Program-made: the position numbers and the translations under genes
Notes under the pieces: generated by a model
What the model was told of the DNA's origin: nothing
Seen by the model: the letters and a program-made list of their open reading frames with translations, nothing else
Databases searched by the model: none
Shown: piece by piece, positions 27,209 to 35,991 of the stretch
How positions within the stretch are numbered: the first letter of the stretch is position 1
Layout: each line of letters begins with the position of its first letter
NCBI GenBank assembly: GCA_017746715.1
Contig: JAGHZQ010000014.1
Coordinates: forward strand, 1-36,451
Direction of reading: 5' to 3'
Source: Cyanobacteria bacterium SBLK
GTDB taxonomy: Bacteria > Cyanobacteriota > Cyanobacteriia > Cyanobacteriales > Spirulinaceae
Length of the DNA stretch: 36,451 bases

Positions 27209-28624
27209 TCAAGATGCCGATTCGGAAGCAGTGGTCACAATAATTCTATTATCGCTTAAAGCAATCAATCTCATTTTCAAAGGCCCGGCAGTTTTAGTTT
27301 CTTCAATCGCGATCGCTCGAATTTGCTCGATCGGCTGCTGGGATTTGCTCAAAAAGTCAATAAAATCCGTAAAAGTTGCAACTTTCCCTTCTTCAATTTG
27401 CAGCGTTCCTAAAAGTCCTACGTTACGGGCGCGAGTTTGAGCCGAGGAGAGCAATACGTTGAGATGTTCCTTAATATCCTCCCGAGTATCGGTTTGCAGG
27501 GCAACCGAGACCGTCGCCACAATCTCTCCCTCCCTAAAAACTCGCTCGTTAAAGGCCAAATCGGCAAAAACCCGCACCCGCTCTTCCTGCTCCACATAAT
27601 TTTCTGCCGAGAGAATGCGAACAACATATTCTTGACCGTCCTGAATTCTGGCGATCAGTTCCTCCGCTTGCGCTTGGGTAATAAAAACCACCCGCTCGTT
27701 AAAGTCGGACTGCTCGGGGCGCGTTGCTTCGATCGCCCGACGATTGGCATTTCGCAAGAGGACATCCACCGCACTGCGAGCGCCACCGGGGTCTGTGACG
27801 CGAAGCACCGCCTCGCTCAAAACTTCTCTCCTGACCAAAACAACATTTCCCTGACGCAAATTTTGGCGATCGCGCTCGAGGGAGAAAACTTCCTCTTGCA
27901 GAAAAGAAAGCTGGCGATCCAAGCGCTCCACTGTTTCTTCTTGACCTTTCAATGCCGTATCGCGATCGGCAATGACCGTATCGAGAGATTGAATTTTCGT
28001 ATCGCGCTTGCCAATTTCCGCTTGCAGGAGATTGCGTTGATTTTCGAGATCCGCAAGACGACTGGCGCGATCTTGTAAAATTCGGTCTTGCTCGGCAATT
28101 TTACCATCGCGATCGCGAATGGTGCGATCGCGCTGTCGAACTTGTTCCTGTAATTTGGGAATTTGCGCCACCAAACGCTCTCGCTGTTCTTGCAGTTTTT
28201 TAACTCGAGTCCCTAAATTTTGCGCCTGTTTTGTGGTTTCTTGATAGCGTTGGCGGACATTTTGTAAACCCTGCTCGACCCGCTCTCGATCTTCCGTCAC
28301 TTCTGCTAACTCTTGGGAAACCCGTTCTTGTTCTTGATGTGCTTGGGTCAATCTTGCTTGTGCCGTGCGGAGTTGATCGAGAATATCGTCTAGCTCAAAG
28401 ACCCCATTTCGCAGAGATTCGCTTAAGGCAAATAAAATCCCCAACGTTGAAGCCGCAATCGTCGTCCCCGTCAAAATGGTCATCACTATAGCCGTTTTGC
28501 GAGGGCGCAGGCCGAATAAGCGCAAGCGCGCTTTTCCTACCTTTGAACCGATGCGATCGCCCAAGACGGCAAGCAAGCCGCCCAAAACCAATACTGCTAA
28601 AATCAGAACGTAAGCACTGGTCAT
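27209..28624 (-). CDS. DUF3084 membrane-anchored coiled-coil protein
   Basis: A 471-residue protein of the cyanobacterial DUF3084 family. Two membrane segments near the N-terminus (about 3-22 and 46-65) are followed by a long coiled coil (about 75-245) full of RDR/DRD repeats, and then a globular C-terminal part ending in TESAS-like residues. I place the start at the ATG at 28624 (MTSAYVLILAVLVLGG), which begins with the first membrane helix; an upstream in-frame start at 28669 would add 15 residues of repeat-derived sequence. Function is unknown; a structural or envelope-linked role is only a guess from its shape. Confidence 0.85.
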   Translation of the reverse strand: MTSAYVLILAVLVLGGLLAVLGDRIGSKVGKARLRLFGLRPRKTAIVMTILTGTTIAASTLGILFALSESLRNGVFELDDILDQLRTAQARLTQAHQEQERVSQELAEVTEDRERVEQGLQNVRQRYQETTKQAQNLGTRVKKLQEQRERLVAQIPKLQEQVRQRDRTIRDRDGKIAEQDRILQDRASRLADLENQRNLLQAEIGKRDTKIQSLDTVIADRDTALKGQEETVERLDRQLSFLQEEVFSLERDRQNLRQGNVVLVRREVLSEAVLRVTDPGGARSAVDVLLRNANRRAIEATRPEQSDFNERVVFITQAQAEELIARIQDGQEYVVRILSAENYVEQEERVRVFADLAFNERVFREGEIVATVSVALQTDTREDIKEHLNVLLSSAQTRARNVGLLGTLQIEEGKVATFTDFIDFLSKSQQPIEQIRAIAIEETKTAGPLKMRLIALSDNRIIVTTASESAS

Positions 28625-28694
28625 AATTTTGGGGTTTGTTATTTGTCGCCTGCTGTCTCGAACCAACAACCCACAATTAACAACGAATAACTAA
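28625..28694. repeat. Short CAAC-rich intergenic repeat element
   Basis: The 70 bp between ntcA and the DUF3084 gene contain CAACAACCCACAATTAA followed by CAAC-GA-ATAACTAATCA (28681-28697), the last bases of which form the ntcA stop. The latter 17-mer recurs with two changes (CAAC-TC-ATAACTAATCA) at 35969-35985 upstream of the cheA-like gene. Confidence 0.55.
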
Positions 28695-29372
28695 TCAGGT
28701 AAACTGCTGGCTGAGGGCGACGGGGTTGTGAACGGTAATTTTTTTCTTATGGATGGAAATCATTTCCTCTTGGCGAAGATCTCCCAATAGTCGCGTTACC
28801 GTAACCCGAGTCGAGCCAATGGCTTCGGCGATTGCTTGGTGGGATAATTTGAGATCGATGCGAATGCCATCACTCGTGGGTACGCCAAAATCGCGACAGA
28901 GAATCAATAAAAAACTCACCAATCTCGATCCCATATCTCGGTGAGCAAGGGTTTCTATCATCATCTCCGTTTGCAAAATTCGCGAGGATAGTCCCTGCAA
29001 CATTAACATCGCTAGCTCCGGATTGGCCGTGAGCGCTTTCTGCACCTGTTCGATGGGAGCGGATAATAACTCGACAGGCGTAAAAGCAACCGCGTGGTAG
29101 AAGCGATCGGAGCGCTGTCCTACAATCAGAGAAAGCACCCCGAAAACGCTATTTTCCCGCAGCAATGCCACGGTAATTTCTTCTCCCGCTTCATAGACTC
29201 GGGACAATTTAACGGCACCTTTGAGCAGAAAGTAAACGCGCTCGGCAGGATCCCCTGGAAAAAATATGGTCTTACCCCGCTCGCAGCTTTCTACGATCGG
29301 CGGAAACGAACCGCCACCCACTTGGCGAAATACCGATGCTAGAGATTGGGTTTGAGTTGGGGAAAATTGCAT
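28695..29372 (-). CDS. ntcA: Global nitrogen regulator NtcA
   Basis: A 225-residue CRP/FNR-family transcription factor, exactly the usual NtcA length. The N-terminal cyclic-nucleotide-like domain (about 25-125) binds 2-oxoglutarate in NtcA; the dimer helix follows, and the helix-turn-helix [25 protein letters not shown] (176-200) is the NtcA DNA-reading element that recognises GTA-N8-TAC. It controls nitrogen assimilation genes across cyanobacteria. I looked for a GTA-N8-TAC autoregulatory site in the 160 bp before the start and saw none. The gene is divergent from fabI. Confidence 0.97.
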   Translation of the reverse strand: MQFSPTQTQSLASVFRQVGGGSFPPIVESCERGKTIFFPGDPAERVYFLLKGAVKLSRVYEAGEEITVALLRENSVFGVLSLIVGQRSDRFYHAVAFTPVELLSAPIEQVQKALTANPELAMLMLQGLSSRILQTEMMIETLAHRDMGSRLVSFLLILCRDFGVPTSDGIRIDLKLSHQAIAEAIGSTRVTVTRLLGDLRQEEMISIHKKKITVHNPVALSQQFT

Positions 29373-29535
29373 TGCAAACGTTTGACAAATAAGGTCTAAA
29401 TCGAAGTCGCTCGAATTATCGATAACTTTAACCTATCTTTGTCGGGAATTGTTAACTCGTAGAAGTCGGAAGTGGTGACGAGTGACTGGTAAAATATTGG
29501 ATCGATACGATCAAAGGGAAATTTTAGCGATCGCA

Positions 29536-30318
29536 ATGTTATTAGATTTAACGGGAAAAAAAGCACTGGTCACGGGAATTGCCAACAATCGCTCCATTGC
29601 TTGGGGCATTGCCCAACAACTGCATGCAGCCGGAGCAGAATTAGGCGTAACCTTTTTACCCGACGAAAAAGGACGCTTTGAGAAAAAAGTCAGAGAACTC
29701 GTCGAACCCCTCAACCCGACGATATTTGCCCCCTGCAACGTCCAAGATGACGAACAGATCGAAACGGTTTTTCAAACCATTGCCGAAAAGTGGGGAAATC
29801 TTGACATTTTGATCCATTGTTTGGCTTTTGCCCAGAAGGAAGATTTAACGGGAGATTTTAGCGCGACGTCCAGAGGTGGATTTGCGACAGCGCTAGAAAT
29901 TAGCAGTTATTCTTTAAATGCCTTGGCAAAGGGGGCCAAACCTTTAATGAAGGAAAATGGCGGAGCGATCGTTACTCTGACCTATTTGGGGGGCGTCAAG
30001 GTGATTCCCAACTACAATGTTATGGGCATTGCCAAGGCGGCTCTCGAAATGAGCGTGCGCTATTTAGCGGCGGAGTTGGGCCCCGATAAGATTCGCGTCA
30101 ATGCCATTTCTGCCGGGCCGATTCGAACCTTGGCTTCTTCGGCAGTGGGGGGAATTCTCGATATGATTCGTCATGTAGAAGCCACGGCCCCCCTGCGACG
30201 GACGGTAACCCAGCAAGAAGTTGGCAATGCAGCAACCTTTTTATGCAGCGATCTGGCCAGTGGCATGACCGGACAGGTGCTGTATGTCGATTCCGGTTAT
30301 GAAATTATGGGAATGTAA
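29536..30318 (+). CDS. fabI: Enoyl-[acyl-carrier-protein] reductase (NADH)
   Basis: A 260-residue short-chain dehydrogenase that performs the last reduction in each cycle of type II fatty acid synthesis. The cofactor-binding TGIANNRSIAWGIA, the catalytic Tyr-x6-Lys pair in YNVMGIAK and the C-terminal YVDSGYEIMGM are characteristic of FabI. I use the ATG at 29536 (MLLDLTGKKALVTG), which matches the family start; an in-frame GTG at 29482 would add 18 unrelated residues. hisB follows 64 bp downstream, a gene order that I know from other cyanobacteria. Confidence 0.96.
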   Translation: MLLDLTGKKALVTGIANNRSIAWGIAQQLHAAGAELGVTFLPDEKGRFEKKVRELVEPLNPTIFAPCNVQDDEQIETVFQTIAEKWGNLDILIHCLAFAQKEDLTGDFSATSRGGFATALEISSYSLNALAKGAKPLMKENGGAIVTLTYLGGVKVIPNYNVMGIAKAALEMSVRYLAAELGPDKIRVNAISAGPIRTLASSAVGGILDMIRHVEATAPLRRTVTQQEVGNAATFLCSDLASGMTGQVLYVDSGYEIMGM

Positions 30319-30382
30319 TCGAGAAAGAATGAAGGATCGCGGATGAAAATCCTCAATTATTGTCGAGTGCGGGTTGAAAACA

Positions 30383-31015
30383 ATGCAACTGAGCGATAAA
30401 CCAACAGAAGTGCTATCTCAGACTCCCCGTCGCGTTGCTTCGGTTCATCGGACGACCAAAGAAACGGACGTGCGCGTAAGTTTGAATTTAGACGGGACGG
30501 GGAAATGTACGGTAAAAACGGGCATTCCCTTTCTCGACCACATGATTCAACAAATTGCTTCTCACGGGCTGTTAGATTTGGAGGTGGAGGCAACGGGAGA
30601 TATTGAAATCGACGACCACCACACCAATGAGGATGTGGGAATTACTTTAGGAATGGCCTTGGCGCAGGCATTGGGCGATCGCAAGGGCATTCATCGCTTC
30701 GGGCATTTTTTTGCGCCCCTCGATGAAGCATTGGTGCAGGTCGTACTGGATTTTTCCGGTCGGCCTCATTTGAGTTGCGGACTAGAAATTCCTACCCAGC
30801 GAGTAGGGACTTACGATACTCAATTGGTGCGAGAATTCTTTGTGGCAATTGTCAATCACTCCCAAATGACTTTGCATATTCGTCAATTGGATGGAATTAA
30901 TTCTCATCATATTATCGAAGCAACTTTTAAAGCCTTCGCTCGATCGATGAGAATGGCGATCGAAATCGACCCCCGTCGAGCCATGCAAATTCCCAGTTCT
31001 AAGGGGGTTTTGTAA
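30383..31015 (+). CDS. hisB: Imidazoleglycerol-phosphate dehydratase
   Basis: A 210-residue enzyme for the sixth step of histidine synthesis (IGP to imidazole acetol phosphate), the single-function form without a phosphatase domain. The Mn-binding histidine motifs are intact: [37 protein letters not shown] and [16 protein letters not shown] choose the ATG at 30383; a TTG three codons upstream is in frame but less likely. It probably shares a transcript with fabI. Confidence 0.97.
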   Translation: MQLSDKPTEVLSQTPRRVASVHRTTKETDVRVSLNLDGTGKCTVKTGIPFLDHMIQQIASHGLLDLEVEATGDIEIDDHHTNEDVGITLGMALAQALGDRKGIHRFGHFFAPLDEALVQVVLDFSGRPHLSCGLEIPTQRVGTYDTQLVREFFVAIVNHSQMTLHIRQLDGINSHHIIEATFKAFARSMRMAIEIDPRRAMQIPSSKGVL

Positions 31016-31033
31016 AATTGCTAAAATCTGTTG

Positions 31034-31042
31034 TGTTACAAT
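31034..31042 (+). promoter_or_regulatory. Possible extended -10 promoter of the DUF262-HEPN unit
   Basis: TG-T-TACAAT (31034-31042) is an extended -10 element with five of six hexamer matches, 51 nt before the DUF262 ATG; AAGG at 31085-31088 could serve as ribosome site. No good -35 is seen. It would let the pair be transcribed apart from hisB. Confidence 0.4.
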
Positions 31043-31092
31043 GAGAAGACTGCAAAGTTTAAACCTAAAATTATCCAAATTACAAGGATGTC

Positions 31093-32262
31093 ATGAGTAT
31101 TTTAGCAACTGATAATTGGGTTGATGACTACACTACTGATGAAGATGTTGAAGTTCAAGAATATGACATTACAACAATTCCTAATGATTTTAATATTGCA
31201 ACATTATATCAATATATAGATTCTGGTATATTTGTAATACCGGGATTTCAAAGAAATTTTGTTTGGGATATCAAAAAATCTTCTAAACTAATTGAATCCC
31301 TAATTTTAGGTCTCCCTGTACCGCAATTATTTCTTTACGAACAAGAAAGGAATAAATTTTTAGTTATTGATGGACAACAACGTCTCATGTCTATCTATTA
31401 CTTTATTAAAGAACGCTTTCCTCTCCCAGAAAAACGTAGTGAACTCCGAAAAATTTTTGATGAATATGGAAGTCTTCCCAATAAAATCCTAGAAGATGAT
31501 GAATATTTTACTGACTTTAGTTTAACGTTACCTTCTTATCTTTCCAATCAACCCAACTCTTACGCAAACAAATCTTACACAACATTGGGAGAGGCAAAAT
31601 TACAATTTGAATTAAGGCCAATACGTAATATTATCGTGCGTCAAAATACACCCAAAGATGATGATTCATCAGTCTACGAAATTTTTAGCCGTTTAAATTC
31701 TGGAGGTTTAAACTTAACGCCGCAGGAAATTCGTCTTAGTCTCCATCATTCGGAATTTTACAATATCTTGATGGATCTCAATCTTGAAGAAGGTTGGCGT
31801 AAAATTTTATCGAATCCGAATCCAGATTTACGTTCGAGAGATATCGAAATTCTTCTTCGCATATTTGCCATGCTAATAGATGGAGATAATTACACTCCTA
31901 AAATGATCGATTTTCTTAATCAATTTTCTAAGAAATCTCAAAAACATAGCTCAAAACAGAATGACTTTGTGAAACGCTTATTTCAATCATTTCTTCAAGC
32001 AAGTCAAAATCTCCCGGATCGAGCCTTTTTTAATGAAAAAACTAGCAAATTTAGTCTTGCATTGATTGAAGCAGTCTTTACATCTGCATCGAGAAAAGCG
32101 TTTCAAGAAAAACGCGAACTCCAAGGGCATTTAAACATTGAAGAAATCGAAAAGTTGGCTAACGATCGGAAATTTCAGGAAACAACAATAACAGCCTCAA
32201 CAAACACGTTAAATGTTAAGAAGAGGCTAGAACTTGGTGTAAAGTATATTACAGCTTTATAA
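31093..32262 (+). CDS. DUF262 (GmrS/ParB-like nuclease fold) protein
   Basis: A 389-residue protein of the DUF262 family. The hallmark motifs are IPGFQRNFVW (49-58) and VIDGQQRL (91-98), which form the ParB/Srx-like active site, plus FSRLNSGGLNLTPQEIR (198-214). In GmrSD-type enzymes this domain hydrolyses nucleotides and drives DNA cleavage, but no GmrD/DUF1524 HNH nuclease domain follows here. Instead the C-terminal half is helical, and the partner gene 6 bp downstream encodes a HEPN protein. The pair is visibly AT-richer than its neighbours and no HIP1 octamer occurs between 30683 and 32884, suggesting horizontal gain. A defence or toxin-antitoxin role is inferred from family and context. 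Confidence 0.85.
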   Translation: MSILATDNWVDDYTTDEDVEVQEYDITTIPNDFNIATLYQYIDSGIFVIPGFQRNFVWDIKKSSKLIESLILGLPVPQLFLYEQERNKFLVIDGQQRLMSIYYFIKERFPLPEKRSELRKIFDEYGSLPNKILEDDEYFTDFSLTLPSYLSNQPNSYANKSYTTLGEAKLQFELRPIRNIIVRQNTPKDDDSSVYEIFSRLNSGGLNLTPQEIRLSLHHSEFYNILMDLNLEEGWRKILSNPNPDLRSRDIEILLRIFAMLIDGDNYTPKMIDFLNQFSKKSQKHSSKQNDFVKRLFQSFLQASQNLPDRAFFNEKTSKFSLALIEAVFTSASRKAFQEKRELQGHLNIEEIEKLANDRKFQETTITASTNTLNVKKRLELGVKYITAL

Positions 32263-32268
32263 GTTTTC

Positions 32269-32814
32269 ATGATACCTATGAAAGAAACAATTGTAGATAA
32301 TTTACATCAAGAATTTAATGAAATCCTTAAACATCTCGACTCCAGTGAAATCTCATTACGAGCTACAGCAGAAGACACTTTTCGCAAAAGCCTTTTGCTT
32401 GCAGCCGCTAGTTATTTTGAAACTCAAGTTACACAAATATTGACAGATTTAGTTCGAACTTGGGGCAATAATAACGTTTTACTTAATGAATTTGTTCGTA
32501 ATAAAGCAATTGCACGTGAGTATCATAAGTTATTTAAATGGGACGGAAAAAATGCAAATTCTTTTTTTGCTTTATTTGGTAAAGAGTTTAAAAGCCATAT
32601 GGAAAAGTTAGTTAAAAATGACCCTGAACTCGAAAAATCGATAAAAGCATTCTTAGAAGTGGGTAACGAACGCAATCGTTTGGTTCATAAAAATTACGGA
32701 AATTATAATCTTGAAAAAACTTCCGAGGAGATTTATCAGCTTTATCAGAAAGCACAATTTTTTGTTGAAAATTTACATTCATATCTAGCAAATTTTGAAA
32801 ATTATTTGGAATAA
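32269..32814 (+). CDS. HEPN-domain protein, putative RNase partner of DUF262
   Basis: A 181-residue all-helical protein. Near the C-terminal half it carries RNRLVH (Arg135-x4-His140), the R-x4-6-H motif of HEPN ribonucleases, with Asn next to the Arg as in many active members. The following helix (EKTSEEIYQLYQKAQFFV) fits the last helix of the HEPN bundle. It resembles HEPN proteins described from Microcystis (MAE_28990-like), though I could not align them. It begins 6 bp after the DUF262 stop, so the two are an operon. An in-frame ATG at 32278 is an equal alternative start. Low GC matches its partner. Confidence 0.75.
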   Translation: MIPMKETIVDNLHQEFNEILKHLDSSEISLRATAEDTFRKSLLLAAASYFETQVTQILTDLVRTWGNNNVLLNEFVRNKAIAREYHKLFKWDGKNANSFFALFGKEFKSHMEKLVKNDPELEKSIKAFLEVGNERNRLVHKNYGNYNLEKTSEEIYQLYQKAQFFVENLHSYLANFENYLE

Positions 32815-32892
32815 ATTTAATTTTTGCGGATGACCTTTCCGGAAACGGCGAATAAAATAGAGTACATAAAAAAGACCGAATAAAGCGATCGC

Positions 32893-34437
32893 ATGAGGAG
32901 AAATCGAACGAGAATGAACGCACCCAAAAATATCGGACCAAAGGATCTTGTTTCGCTTCATCTCAGCAATGGGTCGGACTGGCAACAGCAAAGGGGATTC
33001 AAACTTCGACATTGGATTATTTTGGGCTATGCTATCCCCGTGATTCTCTCGATTGGTTCGGGAATTGCAGTATTTTGGAATGCACGGATTATCGAGGAAG
33101 AAGCCAGCCACGCGATCGAAAAAATGGAGATATACGCGAAAATTGGCGATCTGGCCTTTCACGTCCAAACCATATCGCGAGCCACGCGAGGGTATTTATT
33201 AGAAAAAAGCCCCGTTTCCGTTCAATCCTATCAAAATGCCAAACAAGACATCGATCGCCTCTCGATTGAATTAGACAATCTCATTGAAGACCGACAACAG
33301 CAGGAAACCTTTGCTAACATTTTAAGCGCGATCGAGCGTTTGGCAGAAACGAACGAAGAACTCATCGATCTCGTCGATCGCAACCAAACCGAACAGGCTA
33401 TTCTACTCTGGAAAACCAATCGCGGTAGGAGTCAAGCCGAAGCACTGTTTGCTTTATTCGATTCGTTTAAAATCCGAGAAAATGAGATCGTTAAAGAGAA
33501 CCAAGAACACGAACGGATTGCGATCGAGAGTTTGCGATGGGTTGTGTTTATCTCTGTATCTCTCTCTGTTTTAATGACTTGCGTGTTGGGTTGGTGGATC
33601 ATTGTAAGCTCTACACAAAAAGTAAATCGTACTGTCGGCACTTTAGCGACATCTTCGAGTCAAATTGCCACGACCATCGAAGAACAAGAACGAACTGCCA
33701 GTCAACAAGCCGCCTCGATGAACCAAACCACCACCACTATGGACGAACTCGGTGCCTCTTCCCGCCAGTCCGCCGAACAAGCCGAAGCCGCCGCTAATGC
33801 TGCCCAACAAGCCCTCAATTTAGCCGATGGCGGCACTCGTGCTGTCGGACAAACCTTAGAGGGAATGAATGTTTTAAAAGAGAAAGTTGGGGCGATCGCC
33901 GAACAAATCCTGCGCTTGAGCGAACAAACCACAGAAATCGGCAGCATCTCCCAACTGGTCTCGGATCTGGCCAATCAAACCAACATGCTCGCTCTCAATG
34001 CCGCGGTAGAAGCGGTGCGAGCGGGAGAACACGGCAAAGGTTTTTCTGTCGTTGCGGCGGAAATTCGCAAGCTAGCCGATCGCAGCAAGCAATCGGCTCA
34101 AAAAATTAACGATCTGGTCAATGACATTCAACACGCCATTAATTCAACGGTGATGGTTACAGATGAAGGTACAAAAACCGTGGAGAACAATGTCAAAGTT
34201 GCTTTTGAGACAGCAGAAGCCTTCTCTGGGGTAGCCAATGCAGTGAATAATGTTGTTTTAAACAATCAACAAATTTCTCTCAATATCAAACAACAAGCAG
34301 CTGCCATTCAACAGGTCGTACAAGCCATGAATGCCATCAATCATGGCGCGCAAGAAAGTGCGAGCGGCATCGGTCAAACCAAACGAGGAACGCAAAAATT
34401 AAATGAAGCCACGCAATTTTTAAAAGAAATGATTTAA
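32893..34437 (+). CDS. Methyl-accepting chemotaxis protein, CHASE3-like sensor
   Basis: A 514-residue transducer. A cytoplasmic N-terminal tail of about 39 residues is followed by TM1 (about 40-62), an external helical sensor of CHASE3 type (about 65-210; [17 protein letters not shown]), TM2 (about 216-238) and a cytoplasmic coiled-coil signalling domain. The hairpin tip, which binds CheA/CheW, is intact ([20 protein letters not shown]). No HAMP domain is visible between TM2 and the coiled coil. The ATG at 32893 directly follows a HIP1 octamer; another ATG at 32914, with GAGGAG 13 nt before it, is a possible start. It is the first gene of a chemosensory cluster with a second transducer and a CheA-type kinase. 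Confidence 0.92.
   Translation: MRRNRTRMNAPKNIGPKDLVSLHLSNGSDWQQQRGFKLRHWIILGYAIPVILSIGSGIAVFWNARIIEEEASHAIEKMEIYAKIGDLAFHVQTISRATRGYLLEKSPVSVQSYQNAKQDIDRLSIELDNLIEDRQQQETFANILSAIERLAETNEELIDLVDRNQTEQAILLWKTNRGRSQAEALFALFDSFKIRENEIVKENQEHERIAIESLRWVVFISVSLSVLMTCVLGWWIIVSSTQKVNRTVGTLATSSSQIATTIEEQERTASQQAASMNQTTTTMDELGASSRQSAEQAEAAANAAQQALNLADGGTRAVGQTLEGMNVLKEKVGAIAEQILRLSEQTTEIGSISQLVSDLANQTNMLALNAAVEAVRAGEHGKGFSVVAAEIRKLADRSKQSAQKINDLVNDIQHAINSTVMVTDEGTKTVENNVKVAFETAEAFSGVANAVNNVVLNNQQISLNIKQQAAAIQQVVQAMNAINHGAQESASGIGQTKRGTQKLNEATQFLKEMI
33661..34437 (+). repeat. Near-identical 777-bp segment, copy 1 (copy 2 at 35063-35839)
   Basis: The signalling domains of the two transducers align over 259 codons without a single insertion or deletion (constant offset of 1402 bases). 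By eye about 26 residues differ, mostly in the last third, while 93 consecutive residues around the hairpin tip ([11 protein letters not shown] to INSTV) are identical, with few synonymous changes. Confidence 0.9.
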
Positions 34438-34456
34438 TGAGAAGGATAGAGAACAT

Positions 34457-35839
34457 TTGATTAGAAAACGTATGAGAAACATGCGAATGATTCATCGACT
34501 CTACTTGCTGGCAGTCGTTTTATTTCTTTTTGCGCTTTTTAATCTGGCCGCAGTTTATAGCGCGATCGATCGCCCGGCAGCCGATGGCAGAATTGTCAAT
34601 TATATTGGCATCATTAGAGGAGAAAGTCAGAGAATCGTGAAATTAGAGTTGATGCAATCGGAAACCGACGAACAAATTAATAAAGTCGAACAAATTGTTC
34701 TGGGTTTGGCAAACGGTTCGTCTACCTTAGAACTTCCCCCACCGCAAAATCCCGATCTTCAAGAGAGAATGGTGTCATTACAAGAAGCATGGGAGCAATT
34801 ATTCGCACAAATTCAACGCTTTCGAGGACAATCGATTCAAAGCGATCGCCTCATCGAAGAAAGCGAACAATTTTGGGACTTAGCAAACGAGACGGTTTTT
34901 GCACTCGAAGCCTTAGCGCAACGCAATATCAAAGTTTCTAAAAGCGTGACGGTATTTATTTTTATTTCTTTTTGCGTTCTCTTAACCCTCATCGCACTGA
35001 CAATTCGTAAAATTACCCTTCAGTTAAACCATAGCGCTCGCATTCTTGCCTCCTCTTCCAATCAAATTACCGCAACGATTGAGGAGCAAGAGCGAACCGC
35101 CAGCCAACAAGCCGCCTCGGTCAATCAAACCACTACTACCATGGACGAACTCGGTGCCTCTTCCCGCCAGTCTGCCGAACAAGCCGAAGCCGCCGCCAAT
35201 GCCGCTCAACAAGCCCTCAATTTAGCCGATGGCGGCACTCATGCCGTCGGACAAACCCTAGAGGGAATGAATGGTTTAAAAGAAAAAGTCGGGGCGATCG
35301 CCGAGCAAATCCTGCGTTTGAGCGAACAAACCACAGAAATCGGCAGTATCTCCCAACTGGTCTCGGATTTGGCCAATCAAACCAATATGCTCGCTCTCAA
35401 TGCCGCGGTAGAAGCGGTGCGAGCGGGAGAACACGGCAAAGGTTTCTCCGTAGTCGCGGCAGAAATTCGCAAGCTGGCCGATCGCAGCAAGCAATCGGCT
35501 CAAAAAATTAACGATCTGGTCAACGACATTCAACATGCCATCAATTCCACGGTCGCAGTCACGGATGAAGGAACGAAAACCGTAGAGAGTAATGTCAAAA
35601 TCGCCCGAGAGACAGCCGATACGTTTTCTGGGGTAGCCGATGCGGTGAATAATGTTGTTTTAAATAATCAACAAATTTTTCTCAATATCAAACAACAAGC
35701 GACCGCCATTCAACAAGTGGTGCAAGCCATGAATTCTATTAATCAGGGGGCAAAAGAAAGTGCGACGGGCATCAGTCAAACTAAATTAGGAACGCAACAA
35801 TTAGATAAAGCAACGAAGGTTTTAAAAGAAATGATTTGA
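34457..35839 (+). CDS. Methyl-accepting chemotaxis protein, PilJ-like sensor
   Basis: A 460-residue transducer. TM1 (about 12-34) is followed by an external helical sensor (about 35-160) containing [18 protein letters not shown], similar to the type IV pilus PilJ-type sensor, then TM2 (about 164-184) and a signalling domain 90 percent identical to that of the gene upstream. No HAMP domain is seen. The start is unusual: TTG at 34457 has GAAGGA 10 nt upstream, while the first ATGs (34472, 34481, 34487) have no ribosome site; the first membrane helix is unaffected by the choice. It probably reports to the CheA-like kinase at 35992, controlling twitching motility or phototaxis. Confidence 0.9.
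   Translation: MIRKRMRNMRMIHRLYLLAVVLFLFALFNLAAVYSAIDRPAADGRIVNYIGIIRGESQRIVKLELMQSETDEQINKVEQIVLGLANGSSTLELPPPQNPDLQERMVSLQEAWEQLFAQIQRFRGQSIQSDRLIEESEQFWDLANETVFALEALAQRNIKVSKSVTVFIFISFCVLLTLIALTIRKITLQLNHSARILASSSNQITATIEEQERTASQQAASVNQTTTTMDELGASSRQSAEQAEAAANAAQQALNLADGGTHAVGQTLEGMNGLKEKVGAIAEQILRLSEQTTEIGSISQLVSDLANQTNMLALNAAVEAVRAGEHGKGFSVVAAEIRKLADRSKQSAQKINDLVNDIQHAINSTVAVTDEGTKTVESNVKIARETADTFSGVADAVNNVVLNNQQIFLNIKQQATAIQQVVQAMNSINQGAKESATGISQTKLGTQQLDKATKVLKEMI
35063..35839 (+). repeat. Near-identical 777-bp segment, copy 2
   Basis: Second copy of the transducer signalling domain, colinear with 33661-34437 and ending at the same stop position relative to the alignment. The two sensor halves upstream are unrelated. 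Confidence 0.9.
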
Positions 35840-35991
35840 TTTCAGTCATGGGTAATGGGTAGTGGGTGAAAACCAACACCTTCCCAGACCAGACCTACCC
35901 TCTACTCCTTCCAAGAGAGGAAACCAAGAGGGGAGATCGAGATGGAGTCACTAACAACTCATAACCAACAACTCATAACTAATCACCGATT
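35840..35991. other. Intergenic dispersed-repeat region before cheA-like gene
   Basis: The 152 bp hold GGGTAATGGGTAGTGGGTG, then CCAAGAGAGG-AAACC-AAGAGGGGAG (35911-35935), and a tail with AACAACTCATAAC units that ends near the ATG at 35992. The two 10-mers are identical to the ones at 2544-2570 on the minus strand. No promoter could be fixed. Confidence 0.6.

Noticed and set aside
27437..28078. A 213-codon plus-strand frame
   Set aside because: It lies entirely antisense to the DUF3084 coiled-coil region; strongly biased repeat codons create such open frames by chance.
29380..29480. NtcA-type GTA-N8-TAC site in the ntcA-fabI intergenic region
   Set aside because: No match found; only a short palindrome TTATCGATAA at 29416-29425, too common to interpret.
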